IMG/VR virus record: IMGVR_UViG_3300021964_000692
Span: 1-20,880 of that record
Source: a virus
Length of the DNA: 20,880 nucleotides
Reading direction: 5' to 3' (one strand)
Positions within the stretch are counted from its first letter, which is position 1. The number at the start of each line of letters is the position of its first letter. This document shows, piece by piece, positions 14,793-19,607 of this stretch. The notes below the pieces were generated by a model. That model worked only from the letters and a program-made list of their open reading frames with translations, was not told where the DNA came from and searched no databases. Made by a program: the position numbers and the translations under genes.

Positions 14793-16267
14793 TAATAGTA
14801 TTCTCTCTTACGAGGTGGGCCCCAGTCTTCAAGCTCTTCGCCGTCCAAACTAATGAAGCCGCCCTGCCGAAACCGCATAACAGCCATCGTCATACTGTCG
14901 CAGTAATCGTCATGATCTCCATTTGGAAACGAGGCAACTTCTTCTATTACTTCTTCAGCGAATTTACGTTCAGGATACCATACTTTTCCAGATTCGAATA
15001 TAGGGGCAACCATATGCATACGGGTTGTTTTGTCCAACCCACCCCCGCCTTTGCGCCGGCCCGGAGCAAAGGTAGTAACCGGCAAATTCTGCAGACGTAA
15101 CTCGTCCGCCAGCGGCATACCAGAAGCCTTCGCCTCAATTAACATCATGTCCGGTTCCCAATACTCATTTTCCTCTAAAGCAATCGCTTTTAACTCAGGA
15201 AAATTCCAGCGACCCTTCTTCGCATCAAGCAAGATCAGATGCTGATCCCCGTCCTCACGAGGCTGAAACACACCCCATGTAGTAATAGCAGAATAGTCAG
15301 CCGTCTCTTTTTTGCTGTACGCCGTATCGTAAGACTGAATCACATACTCTAGCTTAGGGGTGTCTTCTCGCTCCCACACGTTCCACCACTCACGTTTCAC
15401 TAACGCCGTAGCATCCGATGTAGGATTTTGTTGCCACTGGGCATTCCACTTTCCGGGAGACAGTGACGCCTTTACCTTAAGTAGCTCGTCCTTGTTCCAG
15501 AATTCAGGCCACAGTGGTTCCCCCGACGGCATGATTGCAGGGAATTCTACTACCTCCCACTGATCCGCCATTGTGTCCATGCCCTGCGCCTGCAGTAACC
15601 TGCCCGTAATGTCTTTCTTAGACCACCGCGTCTGGACAATAATGATGGCACCGCCCGGTTGAAGACGCTGTCTCGGACCAGATGTGTACCACTCCCACGC
15701 ATTGTCATAAGCACTTGGGGAAAGTGCGTCCTGCTCCGAGTGCGGATCGTCAATAATTAACAAATCCGCGCCACGACCAGTCATTGCAGCGCCCACCCCA
15801 GCCGCAAAATATTCCCCGCCAGCGCTAGTCTCCCAACGACCCGCTGCTTGGCTATCCGCTTTTAGATCTGTCTTAGGAAAAATATCTCTATATATAGGGT
15901 CCGCTATCAAGTCACGAACCTTACGACCAAACCTTACAGCAAGTTCCGTATTCATGGTAGCTTGAATAATTTTTAACTTTGGATTCCGGCCCAAAAACCA
16001 GCTAGGCATAAGATACGAAGCAAATTCTGATTTAGAATGCCGGGGTGGCATGTTTACAATCAAGCGTTTTAATTCACCACGCGCAATTTTCTCTAGCTTT
16101 TCTGCAATGATAATATGATGCCGGCCTTCAATGAAGCCATCATATACATGATGGACATACGGCATAAACTGTTCTTGGGCTTTATCGCGTGTCTCTAGGC
16201 GCTTGCGCTGTTCTTCCAGCAGCAAAACTTCCTGTAACACTTCTTTTGGCAGAGCATCTAGGTTCAT
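14792..16267 (-). CDS. terL: Terminase large subunit (ATPase and nuclease)
   Basis: From MNLDALPKEVLQE this is 491 aa, the usual length. The motor pumps DNA into the procapsid and cuts it. The N-terminal ATPase has RLIVNMPPRHSKSE (Walker A-type, residues about 70-81), GRGADLLIIDDPHS (Walker B, about 166-177) and VQTRW (coupling motif). The C-terminal RNase H-like nuclease shows YVIQSYDTAYS (D314), LIEAKASG (E378) and DDYCDSM (D457), the expected acidic triad. I prefer ATG 16267; a TTG at 16303 would extend the protein by 12 residues but would overlap the promoter region. A TATAAT box and flanking repeats lie upstream. Its small subunit partner is not adjacent but lies at 19531-20121. The stop overlaps the next start (TAATG). 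Confidence 0.95.
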   Translation of the reverse strand: MNLDALPKEVLQEVLLLEEQRKRLETRDKAQEQFMPYVHHVYDGFIEGRHHIIIAEKLEKIARGELKRLIVNMPPRHSKSEFASYLMPSWFLGRNPKLKIIQATMNTELAVRFGRKVRDLIADPIYRDIFPKTDLKADSQAAGRWETSAGGEYFAAGVGAAMTGRGADLLIIDDPHSEQDALSPSAYDNAWEWYTSGPRQRLQPGGAIIIVQTRWSKKDITGRLLQAQGMDTMADQWEVVEFPAIMPSGEPLWPEFWNKDELLKVKASLSPGKWNAQWQQNPTSDATALVKREWWNVWEREDTPKLEYVIQSYDTAYSKKETADYSAITTWGVFQPREDGDQHLILLDAKKGRWNFPELKAIALEENEYWEPDMMLIEAKASGMPLADELRLQNLPVTTFAPGRRKGGGGLDKTTRMHMVAPIFESGKVWYPERKFAEEVIEEVASFPNGDHDDYCDSMTMAVMRFRQGGFISLDGEELEDWGPPRKREYY

Positions 16268-16300
16268 GGTCCAAACGATAATACATTCGAATGAATTTAT

Positions 16301-16328
16301 CAATCAGTGTATTATACAGCCAATCAGT
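16301..16328 (-). promoter_or_regulatory. Late-operon promoter: TATAAT flanked by ACTGATTG direct repeats
   Basis: On the minus strand TATAAT lies at 16316-16311, about 44 nt before the terL ATG. It is the centre of an 11-bp palindrome (TGTATTATACA, 16308-16318). Two ACTGATTG repeats flank it at 16328-16321 and 16308-16301, 20 bp apart, i.e. about two helical turns. A third copy lies at 16392-16385. No good -35 hexamer is present at 17 bp. This suggests an activator-dependent or repressor-controlled promoter for the whole leftward packaging and structural cluster. Confidence 0.6.
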
Positions 16329-16426
16329 AACACCACACCCCAAAAATAAGGGGGTCCCCCCTAACGCGATGCCAAGCTGGTTGCCAATCAGTGGGAGTAA
16401 CCCCCGAGAAGAGACACGGAACGTGT

Positions 16427-16458
16427 GCCACAAACTCCGTTTGTGGCCTCGCTTTTTT
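16427..16458 (+). terminator. Hairpin with delayed T-run in copy A
   Basis: The 9-bp perfect stem GCCACAAAC/GTTTGTGGC with a TCC loop is followed by CTCGC and then TTTTTT. The five-base gap before the T-run makes it a weaker intrinsic terminator than usual. In copy A no rightward gene lies upstream, so here it may block stray antisense transcription out of terL or act as an RNA or DNA structure. Confidence 0.5.
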
Positions 16459-16470
16459 CAAGTCAGAAAT

Positions 16471-16524
16471 TTGACGTGTCAGAATCTTGACGTGTCAGAA
16501 TCTTGACGTGTCAAATAGATGACA
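16471..16524 (+). promoter_or_regulatory. Operator-like iteron array TGACGTGTCA, period 16 bp
   Basis: Three copies of the near-palindrome TTGACGTGTCA start at 16471, 16487 and 16503, separated by GAATC-type spacers. GTCA (16463-16466) precedes the array and TGAC (16520-16523) follows it, so TGAC/GTCA half-sites alternate throughout. Such arrays are typical binding sites for a phage repressor or replication initiator. The wHTH-like protein encoded next is an obvious candidate ligand, but this is inference. Confidence 0.65.
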
Positions 16525-16531
16525 AAATAAT
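16503..16531 (+). promoter_or_regulatory. Sigma-70-type promoter for the rightward regulator gene
   Basis: TTGACG (16503-16508), a 17-bp spacer and AATAAT (16526-16531) match five of six positions in each hexamer. The -35 is formed by the last iteron, so a protein bound to the array would occlude RNA polymerase. The expected start of transcription is about 16538, leaving a leader of nearly 80 nt before the ATG at 16616. In copy B the same -35 exists but the -10 position is degraded. Confidence 0.65.
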
Positions 16532-16567
16532 TGTTGTGGTCTGTCCTAGTAGGGGCTATTGTTGATT

Positions 16568-16603
16568 ATGGGATTTATCCCATGTTGTTAACGCCATTAA
16601 CAA
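16568..16603 (+). promoter_or_regulatory. Two perfect inverted repeats in the regulator leader
   Basis: ATGGGATTTATCCCAT (16568-16583) is a 16-bp palindrome with 7-bp arms. It is followed one base later by TTGTTAACGCCATTAACAA (16585-16603), with 7-bp arms and a 5-nt loop that ends two bases before the GGAGG ribosome site. The first contains the TGGGAT motif found upstream of two other rightward genes. The second could fold in RNA next to the ribosome site or be a DNA operator. Confidence 0.6.
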
Positions 16604-16615
16604 ACGGAGGTTACT

Positions 16616-17047
16616 ATGGACAACAACTACTATAACATCGAGAGCAAGCTCGATATCCTATCGGCTGCTGTGCGGATCAATGAACTGGCAAGCAAGTCTG
16701 ACAGTGTTAAGACAAGAGATGCTAACAGCATCGTGGCAAGAGTTGTGCTGGCTTATGTCAGAGGCGAAGTGTTCGAAGAGGCGCAAGCGGTCGAAGATCC
16801 TGAGCCGCAAACGACAGTCAGCAAGCGGCTTGGCGTGTCGTTATATAAGCTAGTCAAGGCGGAGCAATTCTTACGCCAAGGTTTCAAGTCTCGTGTCCAG
16901 ATTGCCAATCATCTGAGCATCACAACCGACACAGTAAAGACCAAGGTGCTGCCAAATCTGCGCCGGCTTCACAATGTCGAGCGTGAGCGTTTCGGTGTTA
17001 CAGGTAAATACAAATATCGCATCGCATCACTAACAGCATACAAATAA
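16616..17047 (+). CDS. Winged-helix-like DNA-binding regulator, family not recognised
   Basis: This 143-aa basic protein has an N-terminal helical region (residues 1-55, MDNNYYNIESKLDILSAAVR...). A second segment may contain an HTH (TTVSKRLGVSLYKLVKAEQFLRQG, about 66-90). A third, better one follows: SRVQIANHLSITTDTVKTKVLPNLRRLHNV (about 92-121), after which ERFGVTGKYKYRIAS could be the wing strands. The two HTH-like units suggest a transcriptional regulator or replication-initiator-type protein. It is the first rightward gene, next to terL but divergent from it, behind an iteron array, a promoter and two palindromes. Autoregulation is therefore likely. CGGAGG lies at ideal distance from the ATG. 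Confidence 0.7.
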   Translation: MDNNYYNIESKLDILSAAVRINELASKSDSVKTRDANSIVARVVLAYVRGEVFEEAQAVEDPEPQTTVSKRLGVSLYKLVKAEQFLRQGFKSRVQIANHLSITTDTVKTKVLPNLRRLHNVERERFGVTGKYKYRIASLTAYK

Positions 17048-17067
17048 TCCATCGCATAATGGCAACT

Positions 17068-17117
17068 GGCCGCGTCACTGCGATGGGTGTCTCCCAAGTG
17101 TGGCGCGGTCTCTTTTA
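17068..17117 (+). terminator. Possible terminator after the regulator gene
   Basis: GGCCGCG and CGCGGTC can form a 7-bp stem (one G-U pair) with a loop of about 30 nt. TCTCTTTTA follows and runs directly into the TTGGAGG ribosome site of the next gene. The large loop makes this a weak call. Confidence 0.35.
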
Positions 17118-17129
17118 TTGGAGGCAGGC

Positions 17130-17321
17130 ATGGCAGCAAGCATAGCAAAAGACGGAACAAAGTTTGTGGAGAAGCCACCCAAGACAGCCATGGGCTATAA
17201 AGACTATGGCACAGGCATCCCAGACAGGCTCGCAGGAGAGCCAAGCAGCTCACCAATCTTCGATCACTACAGCTTTCATGGCTGGCCTGACATGAGTGAC
17301 GAACAAACATGGGACGAGTGA
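17130..17321 (+). CDS. 63-aa hypothetical protein
   Basis: I start the protein at ATG 17130 (MAASIAKDGTKFVEK) because GGAGG lies five bases ahead; the upstream in-frame ATG at 17100 lies inside the presumed terminator. The sequence is polar and acidic toward the end, with KPPKTAMGYKDYGTGIPDRLAGEPSS and SFHGWPDMSDEQTWDE. No domain, membrane segment or cysteine pattern is present. Small acidic proteins in early phage regions often bind host proteins, but there is no specific evidence for that here. The gene is followed by a T-rich stretch and the next ribosome site. Confidence 0.55.
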   Translation: MAASIAKDGTKFVEKPPKTAMGYKDYGTGIPDRLAGEPSSSPIFDHYSFHGWPDMSDEQTWDE

Positions 17322-17337
17322 CGCTTGTTCTTTTTTA
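17301..17337 (+). terminator. Possible weak terminator overlapping the stop of the 63-aa gene
   Basis: GAACAA and TTGTTC can pair across about 22 nt spanning the stop codon, followed immediately by TTTTTTATT. The stem is short and AT-rich. The T-run merges into the TTGGAG ribosome site of the next gene, the same arrangement as at 17117. Confidence 0.3.
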
Positions 17338-17349
17338 TTGGAGATGATT

Positions 17350-17562
17350 ATGACATATGTATCTTGTGACACCAAAACATACGAGGCGTTTGAAAAAGCG
17401 TGTGATAGAAAACTACAAAGCATAATCGGCTTTGGCATCAACGATCTAGCTGATGCAACATGGCGCGACTATTATGATGCTGGTATGTCACCAATCGATG
17501 CAATCCACTGTGCTAACGATGACGCATGGGATGGTGAAATAAGTGAATTCCTACACGGTTAA
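17350..17562 (+). CDS. 70-aa acidic protein with DLxDxxxxDxYDxGxSPxDA motif
   Basis: The protein is MTYVSCDTKTYEAFEKACDRK, then a helix into GINDLADATWRDYYDAGMSPIDAIHCANDD and an acidic end. ATG 17350 is chosen because GGAG at 17340-17343 is spaced six bases ahead; ATG 17344 is too close. The pattern F...C...L......G(I/L)xxxDLxDxxxxDxYDxGxSPxDA resembles a class of short phage and plasmid proteins of unknown function that I know from several hosts, though I cannot give the family name with certainty. It is predicted to be two helices joined by the DLAD...D turn. It is followed by a strong terminator. Confidence 0.6.
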   Translation: MTYVSCDTKTYEAFEKACDRKLQSIIGFGINDLADATWRDYYDAGMSPIDAIHCANDDAWDGEISEFLHG

Positions 17563-17563
17563 C

Positions 17564-17593
17564 AAAAGGGGCGGCTGCGGTCGCCTCTTTTTT
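17564..17593 (+). terminator. Rho-independent terminator after the 70-aa gene
   Basis: AAAAGGGGCG-GCTGCGGT-CGCCTCTTTTTT forms a 10-bp stem (six GC-rich pairs with one G-U, then four A-U) with an 8-nt loop ending in six T. It starts two bases after the stop codon. Confidence 0.8.
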
Positions 17594-17633
17594 ATCCCGC
17601 CAAACTTCGAAGCGGGAGGCGCAGAGCGCAAGG

Positions 17634-17729
17634 GACACGGAACGTGTGCCACAAACTCCGTTTGTGGCCTCGCTTTTTTCAAGTCAGAAATTTGACGTGT
17701 CAGAATTTTGACGTGTCAAATAGATGACA
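17634..17729. repeat. Long direct repeat copy B: hairpin plus two 16-bp iterons
   Basis: This is the second copy of the 16413-16524 module, in the same orientation, with two TTGACGTGTCA units instead of three. It keeps the ACACG...CGTGT repeat, the GCCACAAAC hairpin with its T-run (hairpin 17648-17668) and the AAATAGATGACA end. After 17729 the copies diverge: copy A continues AAATAAT (-10) and copy B CCATGAACC. Confidence 0.97.
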
Positions 17730-17746
17730 CCATGAACCATGTTCCG

Positions 17747-17760
17747 TGTGCTATGATACA
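17747..17760 (+). promoter_or_regulatory. Extended -10 promoter for the 100-aa gene
   Basis: TGCTATGAT (17749-17757) matches the extended -10 form TGnTATaAT at all but one position. No good -35 lies 17 bp upstream, as is usual for extended -10 promoters. It lies about 40 nt upstream of the ATG at 17794 and just downstream of the copy B iterons, which could act as an upstream operator. Confidence 0.5.
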
Positions 17761-17793
17761 TGAACCATTAACTTTAACTTGGAGATTTTTATC

Positions 17794-18096
17794 ATGTTTC
17801 AACTTTCATATGTTTTGTTTATCGATGAGCGGTCTTATCGTGGCGAGCGCGAGTTTTTCACGCGGCAGTTTGCTACAGAGGCGGAAGCCCGCGCATTCGA
17901 GCTCGGGCTTCACGAGGGCTCGCGTTGGGATGTTCTCGACACTGATTCATGGCACGATGCCTTGCCGCGCGATGAGTCTATTTCGCTCGCTGATCACCAT
18001 CAGGCTTTTCTCGACATGTGGTCGGAGCGCGGCGAACGCGGCGAATGGGCGCATCTTTCCCCGTGCGATCCGCGCCATGAATCTGAATCACTATAA
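17794..18096 (+). CDS. 100-aa hypothetical protein, charged, GC-rich
   Basis: The protein starts MFQLSYVLFIDERSYRGEREFFTRQFATEAEARAFELGLHEG (a strand, then a basic strand, then an amphipathic helix ATEAEARAFELGL). It continues with SRWDVLDTDSWHDAL and a highly charged end. I use ATG 17794 with TTGGAG ahead of it; the TTG at 17779 is part of that ribosome site. The beta-beta-alpha start could belong to a small alpha/beta domain, but no family is recognised. The gene looks richer in G+C, with many CG-ending codons, than its neighbours, which may point to separate acquisition. It is closed by a UUCG-tetraloop terminator. Confidence 0.6.
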   Translation: MFQLSYVLFIDERSYRGEREFFTRQFATEAEARAFELGLHEGSRWDVLDTDSWHDALPRDESISLADHHQAFLDMWSERGERGEWAHLSPCDPRHESESL

Positions 18097-18106
18097 CAGA
18101 ACCAAA

Positions 18107-18136
18107 CCCGGGCTTTCGAGTCCGGGCTTTTCTTTT
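18107..18136 (+). terminator. Rho-independent terminator with UUCG tetraloop
   Basis: CCCGGGCT-TTCG-AGTCCGGG forms an 8-bp stem (one G-U) capped by a stable TTCG loop and followed by CTTTTCTTTT. It starts 11 bases after the stop codon of the 100-aa gene. Confidence 0.82.
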
Positions 18137-18147
18137 ATGGTCGCCCC

Positions 18148-18255
18148 TGACAGACAAGGGGCGCAGGCTGGGCGCGCAAAGCGCAAAGATCCAAGGCATT
18201 TGAACCATGAACCACGGTCTTTTGACAGAAAAAGGGCGCAGGCCAGACGCGCAAA
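18148..18255. repeat. Pair of 33-bp imperfect direct repeats in a non-coding spacer
   Basis: 18148-18180 and 18223-18255 match at 28 of 33 positions, 75 bp apart. Their shared core is TGACAGA...GGGCGCAGGC followed by CGCGCAAA. The spacer 18137-18443 holds no convincing gene: frames across it are open only in GC-rich shadow frames and lack ribosome sites. A small RNA or a protein-binding region is possible. Confidence 0.7.
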
Positions 18256-18380
18256 TGAATATAGAACCATCTGCCAAGGTGCACGATGCAAGAACCAAGG
18301 AAACCTGAAACAGCCGAAAAGCTTTAATCTGGGACAAATAATAGTTTTTCCCATTTCCAAGGCTTTCTTTTTTATTGCAT

Positions 18381-18401
18381 TAGCTGGGATTTTATGGGAT
18401 T
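18381..18401 (+). promoter_or_regulatory. TAGCTGGGATT operator-like element upstream of the 242-aa gene
   Basis: TAGCTGGGATTTTATGGGATT contains TGGGAT twice, 10 bp (one helical turn) apart, and lies 43 nt before the ATG at 18444. It matches 20343-20363 at 19 of 21 positions. Confidence 0.6.
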
Positions 18402-18443
18402 GTTATTTATCAGTTTATTTCTCAATGTTTAGAGGGCATTACC

Positions 18444-19172
18444 ATGAAACCACAAAATTCGATCATATACAAAGGCGCATCCGAAATAGACGGCTCGCCC
18501 ATTGTCGTTATTGCTATTGTGAAAAGCAGCAATCGCAAGACCGGCGACATGGTGCAAACATATATATTGAACGATAACGGCCTTGATCCTATGGAAAATA
18601 ACAAGCTTGGCAACGATTTTTCAATATGCGGGGATTGTAAACACAGAGGCGAAGCATTAACGCCGGCGCATCCGGATTTTGGAAAGTATAAAATGGCAAA
18701 GGGGCGGACATGTTACGTTGCTTTGTTCCAAGGTGTTTTGATCACTTGGAAACATTATATGAAAGGTGGCTATCCAACGGCGCAAGGTCATGATGCTATA
18801 GCCGCATTGGGTGCGGGTCGAATGGTTCGGGTCGGTACATACGGAGACGGCGCAGCCGTTCCAAGTTATATTTGGGACAGTCTTTTATCACAAGCTGAGG
18901 GTCATACAGGATACAGCCATCAATCAGGCTTGGTCGAAGTTGATCCAATGATTTATATGATCAGCGCGGACACAGAAGCAGAAGCCCGCCAAGCTTGGCA
19001 ATCAGGCAAGCGGACATTTCGCGTTATACAGAAAACGGAAGAACTTATAAAAGGCTCTGAGGCTTTATGCCCCGCCAGCAAGGAAGCAGGCCGGCGGGCA
19101 ACGTGCGACACTTGCAAGTTATGCGCCGGCGCATCAGTCAAAGCAAAATCAATCGCAATCGTTCAACACTAA
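18444..19172 (+). CDS. Cysteine-rich phage/plasmid protein of unknown function
   Basis: This 242-aa protein begins with SEIDGSPIVVIAI, then SSNRKTGDMVQTYIL. Next comes SICGDCKHRG (C62, C65), with RTCYV (C90). The middle reads AGRMVRVGTYGDGAAVPSYIWDSL and GHTGYSHQSG. The C-terminus has ALCPASKEAGRRATCDTCKLCAG (C209, C221, C224, C227). I recognise this order (NxKTGxMxQTxIL, CGDCxHRG, CYV, RxGTYGDxAAVP, TGYxHQ, CPAS.....C..C.LC) from proteins in phages and plasmids of many Proteobacteria, where no function is assigned. The cysteine sets suggest two metal sites or an iron-sulfur cluster. The GTYGD and TGYxHQ blocks could be active-site loops of an alpha/beta barrel. A radical-type enzyme is a guess. 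It has its own leader with an operator-like motif and a strong terminator. Confidence 0.78.
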   Translation: MKPQNSIIYKGASEIDGSPIVVIAIVKSSNRKTGDMVQTYILNDNGLDPMENNKLGNDFSICGDCKHRGEALTPAHPDFGKYKMAKGRTCYVALFQGVLITWKHYMKGGYPTAQGHDAIAALGAGRMVRVGTYGDGAAVPSYIWDSLLSQAEGHTGYSHQSGLVEVDPMIYMISADTEAEARQAWQSGKRTFRVIQKTEELIKGSEALCPASKEAGRRATCDTCKLCAGASVKAKSIAIVQH

Positions 19173-19183
19173 CAGCCCCGAAG

Positions 19184-19213
19184 GCCAAGCGGTTTATGCC
19201 GCTTGGCTTTTTT
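19184..19213 (+). terminator. Rho-independent terminator after the 242-aa gene
   Basis: GCCAAGCGG-TTTATG-CCGCTTGGC followed by six T is a perfect 9-bp stem with a 6-nt loop. The stop codon of the convergent nuclease gene lies inside the loop, so the hairpin separates two convergent transcripts. Confidence 0.92.
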
Positions 19214-19607
19214 CATTTACGGCTAAGGCATAGGCTCGCAGGCTCGCAGGGATTTCAGACATGACGCATTCACAAATCGGATCAGGCCATTTTGCGCGAG
19301 GCTCGCAGAGCGCAAGCGCGTCTGACGATGGAAAGAGAAGCGCAGATTTGCTGCCTGTCTCACGCATTAGGAAGAACGACAACCCGCCGCACCTATCATG
19401 CGAAAGATGCCATGCGATCTGTGATTGTGAGATTCGGACGCGGTTCTTGTTAATAACTTTTAATTCCACCCAACAAGCTACACCATCCATGACGAGGTAC
19501 ACATCAGGCGCACCAGTTCCGGTTCGGTTTTCAATCCTGTTCCAATGCGATTTTTTCGGCAGGGCTTGCTTGAATGAGTTCCAAAGGTTTTGTTCCGGTT
19601 TGGGCAT
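19194..19607 (-). CDS. PD-(D/E)XK nuclease, VRR-NUC-like
   Basis: This 137-aa protein has the catalytic core RIENRTGTGAPDVYLVMDG, then VACWVELK: D35, E48 and K50 form the PD-(D/E)XK signature, with R24 and R28 ahead. A second helix QSQIAWHLSHDRCGGLSFFLM and a strand ALLFPSS complete the typical small VRR-NUC-like fold, common in phages. Possible roles are Holliday-junction or branched-DNA cleavage, or helping the terminase mature DNA. The gene directly follows the small terminase and overlaps it by 77 bp in another frame. No internal ATG would shorten it without losing the core, and GAGG lies eight bases ahead of ATG 19607. Its stop lies in the shared convergent terminator. Confidence 0.82.
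   Translation of the reverse strand: MPKPEQNLWNSFKQALPKKSHWNRIENRTGTGAPDVYLVMDGVACWVELKVINKNRVRISQSQIAWHLSHDRCGGLSFFLMRETGSKSALLFPSSDALALCEPRAKWPDPICECVMSEIPASLRAYALAVNEKSQAA

Larger units (their letters stand above)
16413..16524. repeat. Long direct repeat copy A: hairpin plus three 16-bp iterons
   Basis: The first 73 bp (16413-16485) are identical to 17634-17706, and the end (16503-16524) is identical to 17708-17729. Copy A contains one additional 16-bp unit. Contents in order: ACACG-GAA-CGTGT small inverted repeat; GCCACAAAC-TCC-GTTTGTGGC hairpin (16427-16447) followed five bases later by six T; then GTCA and TGAC half-sites at a strict 16-bp period. Confidence 0.97.

Noticed and set aside
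16267-16303. TTG start extending terL by 12 residues
   Set aside because: It lies within the ACTGATTG repeat just downstream of the -10 box, has no ribosome site, and the added residues are atypical. ATG 16267 gives the normal N-terminus.
16463-16523. Regular short repeats suggesting a CRISPR array
   Set aside because: The units are 16 bp long including 6-bp near-constant spacers, much too short for CRISPR repeats and spacers, and no cas genes are nearby. Operator or iteron array fits better.
16427-17668. Direct repeats at 16413 and 17634 as transposon or integration ends
   Set aside because: They are direct, not inverted, contain promoter and operator signals, and no transposase or integrase gene lies between them. 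A duplicated control region explains them better.
17978-18360. Minus-strand open frames opposite the 100-aa gene and the following spacer
   Set aside because: They cross the terminator hairpin, lack ribosome sites and encode Arg/Pro-rich sequence typical of antisense GC-rich DNA.
17708-18577. 289-codon plus-strand open frame
   Set aside because: It runs across the 100-aa gene in another frame, through the terminator at 18107-18136 and the operator-like leader, into the 242-aa gene. It has no ribosome site, and its composition is that of a GC-rich shadow frame.
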